A stretch of DNA of 64,000 nucleotides from Isoetes taiwanensis (Eukaryota; Streptophyta; Lycopodiopsida; Isoetales; Isoetaceae). Location of the stretch: NCBI GenBank assembly GCA_021234155.1, contig JAJEKV010000010.1, positions 16,188,275-16,252,274 of the forward strand. The letters are read 5' to 3'. Below the pieces are notes generated by a model. That model was not told the origin of the DNA. It was given only the letters and a program-made list of their open reading frames with translations, and ran no database searches. Each line of letters opens with the position of its first letter. Positions within the stretch are counted from its first letter, which is position 1. The translations under genes were made by a program, and so were the position numbers. Shown here one piece after another: positions 11,152 to 21,523 of this stretch.

Positions 11152-12202
11152 ATGCAGTTGCAGGGTATGGCTGTTTCTAGAGATCTTGCTTACCAGCTGG
11201 CATATGAGTGCACAAAACAACAAGATTTGGACTTAGGCAGACGTGTGCAGTCCATAATGGCCCATGATGGACTGGATTCTATTGCTGCATTGACTGATCA
11301 CTTTGTACGTCTTTTTTCCTTCTCTGAAAATTTAGTTGAAGCAAACAAAGCATTTAGCAGGACTAGCAAACCCAGTTTGTATACATGGAGTGCAATTATT
11401 GCAGCCCATGCTAAATCTGGCAAAGGTGAGATGGCACTAGAGTTCTAAGAGCATCAATCCAGATAAATTTACATATTCAAGCATTTTGAAAGCATGTGGC
11501 AACGTGGGAGCTATTGAGCAAGGCAGACAAATCCATGACCATATCACTAAAGTAGGACTCCAGTCTGATATTGTTGTGGGCACAGCTCTGGTTGATATGT
11601 ATGCTAAATCCGATGATCTAGAAGAGGCACGAAGGATTTTTGACCAGTTAAAACATCCAGATTTGGTGGCATTTAGCTCAATGATTACAGGATATATCCA
11701 ACATGATAAAGCCACACTTGCTCTTCAATGCTTTGATATGATGATTCAGAAGAGGTTAAAACCTAATGAGATTATTTTTGCAATCATTTTGAAGGCTTGT
11801 ATCAGCATAGATATTATAGAGCAGGGTAGAAGCATTCATGGGCAGATCCTTAGGGCTGGAATTCATTCTAGAATTGTAGGAAGTGCGCTCGTTGATATGT
11901 ATGCCAAATGTGGTAGCTTGGAAGAACCCCGTGAAATCTTTGACCAGCTACCAGATAGAGATGTTGTAACATGGGGAGCAATGATTTCTGGATATGCTCA
12001 GCATGGAGAAGGACTTATTGCTCTGCATTTGTTTGAGAGGATGCAGCTTGAGCATATAAAACCGGACAAGGCTATATTTCTAAGCGTCTTAAAGGCTTGT
12101 GTCAGCATCGGCGCGATAGAAAAAGGGAGGCAGGTTCATAAGCAAATTATTGAGAATGGTTTTCAATGCGATATTGTTGTGGGAAGTACCATTGTTGATA
12201 TG
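11152..12202 (+). pseudogene. PLS-class pentatricopeptide repeat protein, truncated
   Basis: Two frames separated by a shift at about 11,445 encode PPR sequence. The first part has LDLGRRVQSIMAHDG and PSLYTWSAIIAAHAKSG. The second has repeats with ILKACGNVGAIEQGRQIHDH, LVDMYAKSDDLEEARRIFDQ, VVTWGAMISGYAQHGEG and VLKACVSIGAIEKGRQVHKQ. Alternating 31-36-residue P, L and S motifs mark the PLS class, which in plants acts in plastid or mitochondrial RNA processing and editing. Known family members usually carry ten or more repeats and often E/DYW tails. Here the array stops after the fourth or so, at GSTIVDM, where the usual YAKCG should follow. The frame instead enters CCR4 sequence. Confidence 0.85.
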
Positions 12203-12904
12203 CCTCAGCGCATGGTCTCTGTCAGCAGTGTAGATGGAAACCCAGTGGAATTAGAAGGTCGTGTCCCAGCTCCAGGAACATTCACAGTACTGTCATACAA
12301 TGTGCTTGCTCATCTTTATGCAACCAGTGAAATGTATAGCTATTGTCCTTCGTGGGCTCTTTCTTGGATGTATAGGCGTTAGAACCTTTTGCTGGAAATT
12401 GTTGGTTATCGGGCAGATATCATTTCCCTTCAAGAGGTGCGATAAATATTCTTGGTTGTTTGTTAAACTAGGCATGCATATATGTTATTTTTCATCATGG
12501 TTGTCATTAGTTCATTACTTACATGCATACTTGATGATCTTACGTAGAGTGGATAACAGATTTTGATAGCATTATGGGTAGTCTCCTTGCTTTTGGTTTT
12601 GTTTTTATGTGCGGCATTTGGTTGATTAGATTGTTTTTACGTGCGTCTTCCTTTTTCTTCTTTTCAAAGCCTTTATTCAGTTACAGTATCCTTAACGTCC
12701 TGTCCCTCAGCATTTAGCCGTAGGATTAAATCCCAGCCGTCTATTCTAAGAAGTTATATCCAGTAACAATTTGGGCTAAAACTGTTATGACCATAACAAG
12801 AATGTTATGTCCATAACATCCTCTGCTGCACTGTTTTTTTGGGCACTCTACTGTGGACCGTGGTCGATCCCTCACAAAAGGCCGCCATAGCCAGGCCTCC
12901 GGCC

Positions 12905-13285
12905 TCCATAGCCAAGCCTCCATGGACGGAATAAAGACATCTCCAATCTGTTTGACGCATTTAAAACAGGGGCTGCACTGGAGCCAGATCATGTCGCTGC
13001 CGGTGTCAAGAATGAGAAGGGATTTTTGGGGCGAATCATCTGGATTTTTGGGGCCCTAAGTCTGGATTTGTAGCTTGGCGAATCATCTAGCTTGGACGCC
13101 ATAGCCGGCCGGAGAAGCTTTGCCCGGGCATGGCTTCTTTGCCTGGCCTGGATCAAGCGATCTGAGAAAGAGGGCGGAGACTCTAGGATTGAATCCCTGT
13201 GTATGAGCTCCAGCCTTAATCTGTCGGAATCTTGCCCCTTTGCACAACGGAATGCCAAGAGAAAAACAAGAACTTGCAGAACCAT
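12905..13285 (-). pseudogene. nepenthesin-like aspartic protease fragment inside the CCR4 intron
   Basis: The minus strand from 13285 starts with a signal peptide (MVLQVLVFLLAFRCAKG), followed by the propeptide motif LRLELIHRDS and SFSDRLIQARQRS typical of CDR1/nepenthesin-type A1 proteases. After a frame change the first active-site segment follows (ILDTGSDMIWLQCSPC, with the catalytic DTGS) and then FKCVKQ. The second catalytic aspartate and all of the C-terminal lobe are absent. The fragment lies opposite in direction to the surrounding CCR4 piece. It is not a part of the intact protease at 61.7 kb, whose active site reads DTGA. Confidence 0.75.
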
Positions 13286-13576
13286 TTCGTCAGAACTTGA
13301 AAAACAAGAACTTGCTACACAGCTTAGTAGCAGCCCATTTCGTCTGGCATGCGAGGACCTGGAGGTGGCTTGAGCCCATTTTTTGTTACTGCTTTGCATC
13401 TTTGCCTCTCTGCCGCAGAGTCTCCGTAAAATGGGTGCCGATCCTTCAAATCTCGATTGTTACGTGAGATTTTTTTTTGTTACGTCAAACCGGGCAGCTC
13501 GATGCAGGAATCTGTTGCCAAGCTTGACTATGGTGGCCACTACGCTAAATGCCCTACCAGGGCGTTAAAGCCGATG

Positions 13577-13733
13577 CGTCTCCTCCCTCGGCGTTATGGG
13601 CGGGAAAAATGAAGATGCGTGGCCATGTGGCCTGAAATTCCTCGACCATACCGCCAGATGCGGCTTTCGAATTTCGTGGCCACATGGCCACTCAGCCATT
13701 TTTATGGCCCATAACTCCTCGGGAGAGGACGTT
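13577..13733. repeat. fold-back (MITE-like) inverted repeat
   Basis: Left arm about 13577-13644 and right arm about 13670-13733 are imperfect inverted copies. Matching pieces include GTTATGGGC with GCCCATAAC, and GTGGCCATGTGGCC with GGCCACATGGCCAC. The spacer is about 25 bp. It sits just upstream of the CCR4 second-exon acceptor. I could not define a target duplication. Confidence 0.75.
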
Positions 13734-13850
13734 ATCTACCCCTTATTTTTTGTAGGTCCAAATTGACCACTTTGAAGAATATTTTTCTCCCGAATTGGAA
13801 AAGCACGGTTATGCCGCAGGAAGACCACTGAGGTCTTTTTCTTTAACTGG

Positions 13851-14654
13851 TTAGTGCCACCTTTTGCACTGTTTATGAATTAGTCTCACGAGTCACGTGA
13901 ATAAGACATTAATGGAAGGCAGGATTATAGGTGAATGTTCTCAACAGGACCTCTTTTTGGAGGCCCCTCCTCTCCCGTATGGAAAACGGAAAACGTATAT
14001 GGAGGGGGTACCAAAACCTCACGTGCCTCTACCGGAATTTAAGCCCCGGGGTGTTTAATCTCGTTGGAACCGTGTCATGTGATCAAATAGAAATCCACCT
14101 CATTGGTCAACAATGACCACCTAATTTAACTTCATAATTATCCATTCAGGAGGAGTGGCGTTTTTCAAGATTGTGAAGACCAAAACAAGACCAAATGACA
14201 TCGGATTGGATTTTTTAGAAGACTAGTGCTGTAGTTACAAGCTTTGGGGCAAAGAAGACTCCTGGTTGTCATGGACAATGCCTCAAGCCAATATGTGAGG
14301 CTGATTCAAAGTTATTTCTCTTCTTCCAATATGTTTTATGGTGAAGAGTTGGAGATCCTAATGGGAATGGTGCACCTTCATTGCTTACACCCAGTTCTGC
14401 CGTAATGGGTATGCACGCTAGGTGTCCAAACAATATCTCACCTCGCATATCGATGAGTTGCACCAATCTGCCATGCTACATGTCCATTGTTTGAACCATA
14501 TTGCTTAATATTGCTCCATCAGTCTAAATCTGAACCCATACTATCTTCACGGACTTTATCTCAACAACAAATCACCATACCTAGCGGCCAATCCATACCT
14601 TGTTTTTGTCTTAAGGTAGTTTGCTTTTGAACTTAGGTAAAGATGATGTTTTCC
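13851..14654. other. no recognisable gene
   Basis: Unique-looking sequence between the CCR4 remnant and the 3' end of the methylase gene. It would contain the methylase 3' UTR at its right side. Nothing else can be supported. Confidence 0.45.
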
Positions 14655-16913
14655 TCACTTCTTCCACAATAGGACCATTCGAGATTCTAGTGGGCGATTT
14701 AGCCTTTCATAATGGCTACAAACCCAATCAGCTGCTGGCAATTTTGATGCAAAATCCTTCACTGCAACATATTCTTCCCTGTACCACGCCAAAATAAAAC
14801 TGCTATAACACTAAATAGACGTATATTGTTTTTCTGTTGATCATGTAGGGCAAAGAAATAGCATACCGTCCTCCAGGATGGCCAATGTATGCAATAATAC
14901 TAATTAGTCCATGAGGCTGCAAGACGCCTGTTGCAGCCCTCAATGCTGCTAAGGTCGTTGCGAGATCTGTTTTTAGACACTTATTTCCCCCAGGAAGATA
15001 ACCAAGATTAAAGACAACCAACTTCACTTGAACATCCTGTAATATCCCTCCAAGCCTGCTGTGGCACACATGGAAAAGTTTAACTTGTTTCCTCTGCCAA
15101 ATGAAGGTAAAAGAATGTCACTTCGAAAACTTGCAGCATTGGTGGTAATGACATCGAGTGTTTTACCATGTCAGGAGAGCACTCACGCTCAAGTAATAAA
15201 CGAGTGCTTTGTAAGGCTTCTTCCTGTAGATCTAATCCATACACCCATCCAGTTAGGATGTCATCGCATACCAATGTCACCAATGCAAGTGTATCGTTCC
15301 CATTGCCACAAGTGGCATCCACTACTATATCCCCAGGGTTGACAACCTGCCTCCATAACCTTCATACACAAGGACTGCTTAACTTTATTCATCAGAATGA
15401 ATATAATCAACTAAGTGTTAACCGTAGCAAAAATCTCCATCTTCTTTTCTAGCATTAGCAACAGGTTCTAAATTCTCTGCACTTAAGAACAAACAAGAAA
15501 TAGCCCAGCTTTCTTCAACTCGGAAAAAGAATTCACTAATACTAAGTTCGACATGTATTGAACCTCCAGACATGTTGTATATAGATTAAACCAACCAAGC
15601 AATTATCATCAACAGATAATGAGGATGCAAGTACACATACAAGTGAGCGATTGAGGTTGTCTTCGAGCCATCAAAAATAGACTCAACTAGTTCCGCAGCA
15701 CTGGTTTTAAGTGAATTAGAAGACGTTCCTGCATTCAGATACTAACAAGCATGGTGATTGTAATTACATATTAAAGAAGAGCCAAAACGTTGTATAGAAA
15801 AACAGTGCAATAATCAGTTTTGATACATAGCCAAATGAATTACATTCCTGTCATGTGAAAGCGTTCCTGACCATACTATAAGAAAATTATACAATTCAAG
15901 GTATATTAAGGCACGGGCTATATATGAAATATTTCTGCCATATATTTTTTAAAAATATAAATAATTGTCTAAGCCAGTATAACAGTATCCACAAATTTTA
16001 AGAGTAGCATCCATATGCTAAGACATTTGCATCGCAAGGGACATATTGAACTGTCTTTGAAATTGAGGCCAAGAAAGAGGTTGTTAGTGTCGCTCTATTA
16101 GCATCAACAAAAACTGCAGACGGATAACTGGTGGTAAATTGTGCACATAACTTTCGAACTAGAAGACCTTCCTGCATTCAGATACTAACAAGCATGGTGA
16201 TTGTAATTACATATTAAAGAAGAGCCAAAACGTTGTATGGGAAAACAGTGCAATAATCAGTTTTGATACATAGCCAAATGAATTACATTTCTGTCATGTG
16301 AGCAATCCTGACCATACTATAAGAAAATTATACCTTTCTACTTATATTAAGGCACAGGCTATATATGAAATGTTTCTGCCATATATTTTTTAAAAATATA
16401 AATAATTGTCTAAGCCAGTATAACAGTATCCATAAATTTTAAGAGTAGCATTCATATGCCAAGACATTTGCATATCAAGGGACATATTGAACTCTCTTTG
16501 AAATTGAGACCAAGAAAGAGGTTGTTAGGGTAAATTGTGCACGTTAACTTCCATTTGGCAAGCACCTGGCACTTATCCTATAACTTCTCCTCCCATGTTA
16601 ACCCATGCCGTTTAATTCACCCCATTTTCTACTTCACATCCCCAGCTCATCAAGAAATTTTAACTAGCTTATCCCAATGGAGCTAAATGCTTCATTGATA
16701 TCATTCGGTCATCTTACGAGTTATTAAGAACTTTAGAAATAAATAAACTAGGAAAAACCGAGTAGCAAACATACCAAACAAACCTTTTCCAGTCGGCCTT
16801 GCAGCTTGCAAGGAAGACCAGCGATTTATTCCCTGCCGCTGCAGCTCCCTCCAATGTAATTTTTCCACACCAACAGCATTCCAGCAGAAGATCGATAATA
16901 AAGACTTGTTCAT
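14655..16913 (-). CDS. putative rRNA methylase (SAM-dependent methyltransferase), five exons
   Basis: Five minus-strand exons join in frame through GT-AG introns: 16784-16913, 15641-15728, 15167-15359, 14867-15093 and 14655-14778. They sum to 762 nt, or 253 residues and a stop. Exon 1 gives a short basic leader (MNKSLLSIFCWN...) that may target an organelle. Exon 3 holds the SAM-binding loop DIVVDATCGNGNDT. Exon 4 has CHSRL, VVFNLGYLPGGNK and ISIIAYIGHPGG, and the last exon has LNRPLESRMVLLWKK. This order matches the plant and bacterial 'putative rRNA methylase' family (YtqB-like, class I fold), and the length is normal. I see no stop or frame break. Substrate is not proven for this family. 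Exon 2's splice acceptor lies inside a 370-bp duplicated segment. Confidence 0.8.
15718..16087. repeat. 370-bp direct repeat, copy 1
   Basis: Nearly identical to 16161-16528 in the same orientation, with small indels. It spans the 5' end of methylase exon 2 including its acceptor and the adjoining intron. Confidence 0.9.
16161..16528. repeat. 370-bp direct repeat, copy 2
   Basis: Second copy of 15718-16087, wholly within the first methylase intron. It duplicates the splice acceptor (GAATGCAG) and the first bases of exon 2, giving a potential decoy acceptor. Confidence 0.9.
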
Positions 16914-17620
16914 ACTTATGCATGCCCTAAATACAGTCCCAATGTCGACACTTCATTTCATGGTTCTTCACTTGTTTCAGCTTATTGGAAATTTTCAAAT
17001 CTGCTTGGTAACCCCATTGATAGTCAATCTCTTATTTGCTTCAGCTAGCATCAAATGATGCATTGCTATGTAAGGTGAACTCCTTGAGCAATGTTGGTAT
17101 GATCGATGGTCTCATAGATCATTGGTCTTTAATGGACGTTAAAAGTCCCCTCCTCCTCCTCCTCCTAGAACACTACATCTAATGTCCAACAAAAGTTGAA
17201 CAAAACTCTAATGCAAAGAGTTGCCTTTAGATGGTGTGGACTTTTGCCCTGCTATAGACACTTGGCAAGGGCCTGGCGAGCCCGTTAGGGCGAGCTAAGT
17301 CCGAACTAGGCGAAATTGCCTCCTCCGGCACATTTTCGCACGTAAAGTTGGGGGGGGATTTTCATGGCACATGGCATTGTATTGACCACAACCTTAAGAA
17401 AATGATGCTCATTTCTTTTAACATTGCACACAGAAATATTATAGGTTTTAATCTAGGCCTGAAATACACTGAAATTTCCTCGCCCCTAACTTTACGTATA
17501 TGAAATGGAGCGTTAAGATATGAAGGGTTTTTTTGCATGATTGATGTTAAAATGGAATGGAGAATGAATATTCATACAAATAATGACCTTATATTTAAGT
17601 AGAAATTTATTTGAAATTAA
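16914..17620. other. upstream region of the methylase gene, no other gene
   Basis: Contains whatever promoter drives the methylase on the minus strand. I could not pick a convincing TATA box or start site. No coding sequence seen. Confidence 0.4.
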
Positions 17621-17624
17621 TTGA

Positions 17625-17765
17625 GTTTTATCATTTACGGAGCCGAAATGTCTATGGGATCTAATACGTCAAAGGACATAGCCCGTCTATTACTATTCAG
17701 GAGTAAAAGAAACCCCACTACGAAGGGTTTTCGAGGGAAAACCTTAGCAATAATAGGCGCACTGA
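17625..17765 (-). mobile_element. LINE 3'-UTR fragment (same family as 2.1 kb)
   Basis: The plus strand here aligns with 2085-2220: ACGGAG, GGCCTATGGGA/GTCTATGGGA, then ACGAAGGGTTTTCGAGGG and AACCTTAGCAATAA. It contains only the 3' UTR, so this is a very short 5'-truncated insertion or leftover. Confidence 0.6.
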
Positions 17766-18404
17766 AAAAGTGTGTACATCTATACATGACAGTGTTGTGA
17801 TAAAGGATGCAATTGAGCTCGCATGTCATTTGGCCAAAAAGGCCATAAAGCCATTTTTTTCCTCCATCTGGAACCTGGTTTTCAAGGTCGGCTTTTCGCA
17901 TGCGCATGCGGCATGCTGGACAAGTTGTTTTAATATTTGGACAAGTTATAGTGGACAAGTTGTCTTAATATTTGGAATTTCCTAACCGGGGTTTAAAAAA
18001 AATAGGTTGGATATCTGATGATTGAATGTAATAGATAAATACTTGGTGTTCCGAGATGGATGGTGTCATCATGGATCTTGATCCTAGTATGGACTAATAA
18101 GACTACATAAGGGATTGACCTCTGTAGATGCCATGGCTAGTTGGTTGATGCTAAGGCTAGTGTGGACTGGATTTTTTTTGAAATTGATTTTATCAGGGTC
18201 ACCAAAGTATTGAACTCAAGTATTTAGCTCAAAACCATGATTTTATCTAGATGCATTGATGTTTCTCTTGCTTCTCTTTTTGTTTAGTTCTTCTGCAAAA
18301 TCTCGTGTGACACTCTGTACTCAGGATATGTCTGTTAGATTCAAGGTCCTCAACGAGGGTTGTCTTGCAGGTGATCTAAAATCCGCCTCAGACCCCAACT
18401 TATG

Positions 18405-18556
18405 GGGCGTTCTCGAGACACCAGCATAAATGTATAAAAGGATTATTCATAAATGTTTAGACAGTTTTGACCAGTTGGTTAAGGGCATGTCGGTTAGGAA
18501 CATTACATTTAGTATTAGAGCAGAGCTCTCGAGTTCGAGTCTCCATGGGCACAAAT
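18405..18556 (+). mobile_element. TRIM fragment (LTR 3' part + PBS)
   Basis: From GGCGTTCTCGAGACACC to AACATTACA this matches the 3' two thirds of the 158-bp LTR described at 52.4 kb. It is followed by a degenerate primer-binding site (TAGTATTAGAGCAG) and the start of the internal domain. There is no second LTR. Copy B lacks this insert at the matching position (near 42,570). Confidence 0.75.
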
Positions 18557-18600
18557 GACATGAATGTCATCATATGATATGTAATTTTGTCGTAGAGGGG

Positions 18601-18723
18601 ATGTACGATGTTGGTTGTTGTCGTGGAGATGCATAAATTTTCGTTTTTCTGCCATTGGGAATGATGTACGATGTTGGTTGTTGTCGTGGAGATGCATAAA
18701 TTTTCGTTTTTCTGCCATTGGGA
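18601..18723. repeat. 63-bp tandem duplication
   Basis: ATGTACGATGTTGGTTG at 18601 recurs at 18664 with the following bases. Copy B has only the last part once. Confidence 0.85.
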
Positions 18724-20364
18724 ACTTATGGAGTTGATGATGATGGTTCAAATCCACTGTATTGCTTTTGTTTCTTATAGACAAGAGTAGACTAACTCAA
18801 TGTTTTATTTGAAGTTGTTGTGTATTTGCTCTTCTGTGAATTCAACTTCATATCAAGCAGGAATAGGGATTATTAGGTTAAATGACCAGATTCCTGTAGA
18901 AGCTATTATGATGTTGAACGAAAATTCTTAAAAGATGCAATTAAATTTTGTTGTGTAGTTAATTTTGTTCTTAATTGATAGTCAAAGTTTTGAATGAAAG
19001 TTGATGACAAGTTATGATGTGGGGCTTTATGGGCTTAAGATAGCTCTCAAAGACTATACAAGTTCTTCCAAACTTGTTAGCGGCTCATTTTACGCTATTA
19101 ATCTTGAATATTCATGATGATGCATACATTCATGTAAACAACATGGAAACTGAGGAGCTCATTCCGTCTGCAGAATGAAAAGTAGTGCTCCAATTTTACT
19201 CAATAGGTAATCAATAGGTAAATCTATATGTAAATTCCCAGTTACCATGTTGTAGAGGGATGAAACTAGGGAGCGCATTCCAAAAGCCTCGTGACCGGCA
19301 TTAGTCGGGAGTGGGTCTTGGAATGGGCAACATTCATGATGGTGGCAGTATATGTATACATGCATATACATGCTATAATATATGACATTGTTAACATATG
19401 CTATATGCATTGAAATAATCATTGTAGTTTATTTCTGAGTTTTATTGATATAAAGGTATTAAATAGTCAACAGCTTCAATGTTCATATTTAATACCTATG
19501 TACACTTATATAAATCATTCTCACCAGATTCTTGAGATGTGATTCCTAAAATTCCTGAGTAAGGGGGAAATAAGAAGGAAAAAATACTCCTGTAAAAAAT
19601 CCTAAGGATGCCAACGTTTTTTTTTTTTAATCTACCCTGCACTAACAACGCATGTTAGTGCTTCCCTTCGATTTTGACGATTTCATCCTGTATGAATGCC
19701 AACAACTGGAGACATCGTCGTTGCCACACAATTGGCAATGACGGATTTGCATTTCAGAGCAATCCTTATCTCCTTCAATACACGTGGTCAAATTTAAGAT
19801 TTCAAGCTCCAGGTGGTGATATGACCGTAGAACATCTTTGGGATCTGTTTTTTTCCTGTCTATATAAGCAGGGCCTCTCTTATTTTGTTTGTTCAGAGAT
19901 CTCGAAGGTGAATAAGTTGCATTTCTGTTTCGTTGCTTTTTGTTCAATATTAAAATTTTTCACTCTTCAATTTTCCCAATCAGAGCTCAACTAACCAGTA
20001 AAGAAGTTTATAAATTGCTTCTTCTAGCATTTACTATCATAGAATGGCATCCAACAAGCCCATTGCTTACATGCAAATTAGCTTTCTACTTACAGGCAAT
20101 AATTTCTTAGATCAAGTATAACATTATTTAATTGCTTGTTCAAGGTCTTCTGAAAACTAGTGAAATGATGGTCATTAAGCCATTTAAAGGGACGTGGACT
20201 CTTCCATTATGGAAAGAGTAAACATTGTCGTTGAAATGGATTGGTATAAAGTTCTTATGAGAAATAAGAAGGATAACATAGAAAATATGAACTACCAGTT
20301 CAAAAACAGGTTGATGTATTTGTTTTGGCATCAAGTCACAAGTCTGTATTCACGTTTACTATGT

Positions 20365-20529
20365 TTATGCACCATGACCACTATGTTGAATGCCATAGAG
20401 TTTGGTCATAATATCCTGAGTCTTTTCAGCATAGTTGTCCTTAAACTCAAGAGCTTTTGCTGCAAAATTAGCCACAGTCTCTTCTCTTGTATACATACCC
20501 TCTGATAGCTGCTTACACCAGTAGTATCC
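20365..20529 (-). other. conserved exon-like ORF, copy A
   Basis: On the minus strand 54 codons (GYYWCKQLSEGMYTREETVA, then KALEFKDNYAEKTQDIMTK and ending GHGA-stop) stay open. The duplicated copy at 44848-45012 has the same length, the same stop and about 45 of 54 identical residues, with no indel. It looks like a terminal exon of a gene whose other exons I could not find. I do not recognise the family. Confidence 0.4.
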
Positions 20530-20684
20530 TTAAACTGCCTTATGATGGTGGCACTGCACATTGTACTGAGATGGGCCTATATGTCAACATTAGCTCAAGA
20601 AAAATGTGTATTGCAATATCCATTGTTGCAAAGTTTGAGGTATTCTTTCTGCATGTTGGATTTGAGTCAGCTTATTTGTACATG

Positions 20685-20693
20685 TACAATTTC
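20685..20693. repeat. target-site duplication of the Mutator-like element, left
   Basis: TACAATTTC here and at 31390-31398 directly flank the element. Copy B has the 9-mer once, uninterrupted, at 45254-45262. Confidence 0.95.
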
Positions 20694-20759
20694 GGGTGAA
20701 AATATTTTTACCCCGGTTATTGTGATTCCATCGCAAGATATTCCTTGCCGCAGAATCAC
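20694..20759. repeat. MULE left terminal inverted repeat
   Basis: 20694-20713 and 20730-20759 are the reverse complement of 31370-31389 and 31340-31369. The 16 bases between (20714-20729) are extra on this side and contain a GATTCC unit. The outermost 20 bases are themselves nearly palindromic. Confidence 0.93.
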
Positions 20760-21400
20760 AGGCCGGCAACCCCGTTATCCGTACCAGAAACCCCGTTTTC
20801 CGTACCTGACAGGGTCGCTTTCAGGCGATACATACCTTCCGGTGGTATCACACCCATAATCTCCCTTGCGATGGAATCTCCCCCGCGTTATTCCACCAGA
20901 CGGAATCACGAACGACCGTGATATTCCCCTAGACGGAATCACAACATTGCTATTCTGCCGGACGGAATCACAACATTGCTATTCCGCCAGAAGGAATCAC
21001 AACATTGCTATTCCGCCAGACGGAATCACAACATTGCTATTTCGCCAGACGGAATCACAATCAGGCGATTCTGCCCGGCGGAATCACAACATTGGTATTC
21101 CGCCAGACGGAATCACAACATTGCTATTCCGCCAGACGGAATCACAACCACGTGATTCTGCCCAGCGGAATCACAAATGACCGATTCTTCGGGACGGAAT
21201 CACAGTTTAGTGATTCCGTCGAATTGAATCACTCCTGAGTGATTCCGCCAGATGGAATCACTCCTCCGCAGGTGAATCCGCAGGATCGACAGGTGGCTGC
21301 ATCTGGTCCGTGGGTAAGAACCGGTCGACGGCCATTGTGGCGTCGTGAGCTCGTCCGGCCTGCGGACATAAGTCTGTCCATTCCATCAGACGGAATCACC
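20760..21400. repeat. subterminal GATTCC/GGAATC palindrome array, left
   Basis: More than fifteen units of the pattern GATTCCGCC-nn-ACGGAATCAC and variants follow each other. In 20,935-21,170 a 29-bp unit (GGAATCACAACATTGCTATT, then CCGCCAGAC) is tandem. Each unit can form a short hairpin. Arrays of short motifs near transposon ends commonly bind the transposase. That role is inferred here. Confidence 0.85.
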
Positions 21401-21523
21401 TGCCAGGAGTTCTCAGGGGAGCCTGGCATGGACCTCGAAGAGAAGATTGAGCAGGCGAGTACTTGGAACACTGTCTAGTTCCATCTCTTTGTTGTGGTTA
21501 AGCTCTAATTACGTTTCCTGTGG

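Larger units (their letters stand above)
12203..13850 (+). pseudogene. CCR4-NOT deadenylase (CCR4-like) 5' fragment
   Basis: From about 12,203 the PPR frame continues into PAPGTFTVLSYNVLAHLYA, SEMYSYCPSWALSW and then NLLLEIVGYRADIISLQE. This is the start of the exonuclease-endonuclease-phosphatase domain of CCR4 poly(A) nucleases. A TAG at 12380-12382 interrupts it, where glutamine is normal. The exon ends at a donor at 12438/12439. After a 1.3-kb intron the acceptor at 13755/13756 leads into VQIDHFEEYFSPELEKHGY, the expected next exon. This is followed by a small deletion and frame change before RKTTEVF. The catalytic half of the domain is missing. CCR4 shortens mRNA poly(A) tails in the cytoplasm. 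This copy cannot. Confidence 0.85.

Noticed and set aside
19159-19422. Membrane-like ORF shared with 43041-43304
   Set aside because: It is shared only because the whole region is duplicated; AT-rich composition, no splice or family support.
20730-21240. CRISPR-like array
   Set aside because: Regular 29-bp units with short spacers resemble one, but the sequence is a plant nuclear transposon end and the 'spacers' are variants of the same palindrome.
20866-21478. Repeat protein of NHNIGIPPDGITTLLF type
   Set aside because: Produced by the GATTCC/GGAATC palindrome array; the same array is read in both strands and at the other end of the element without frame conservation.
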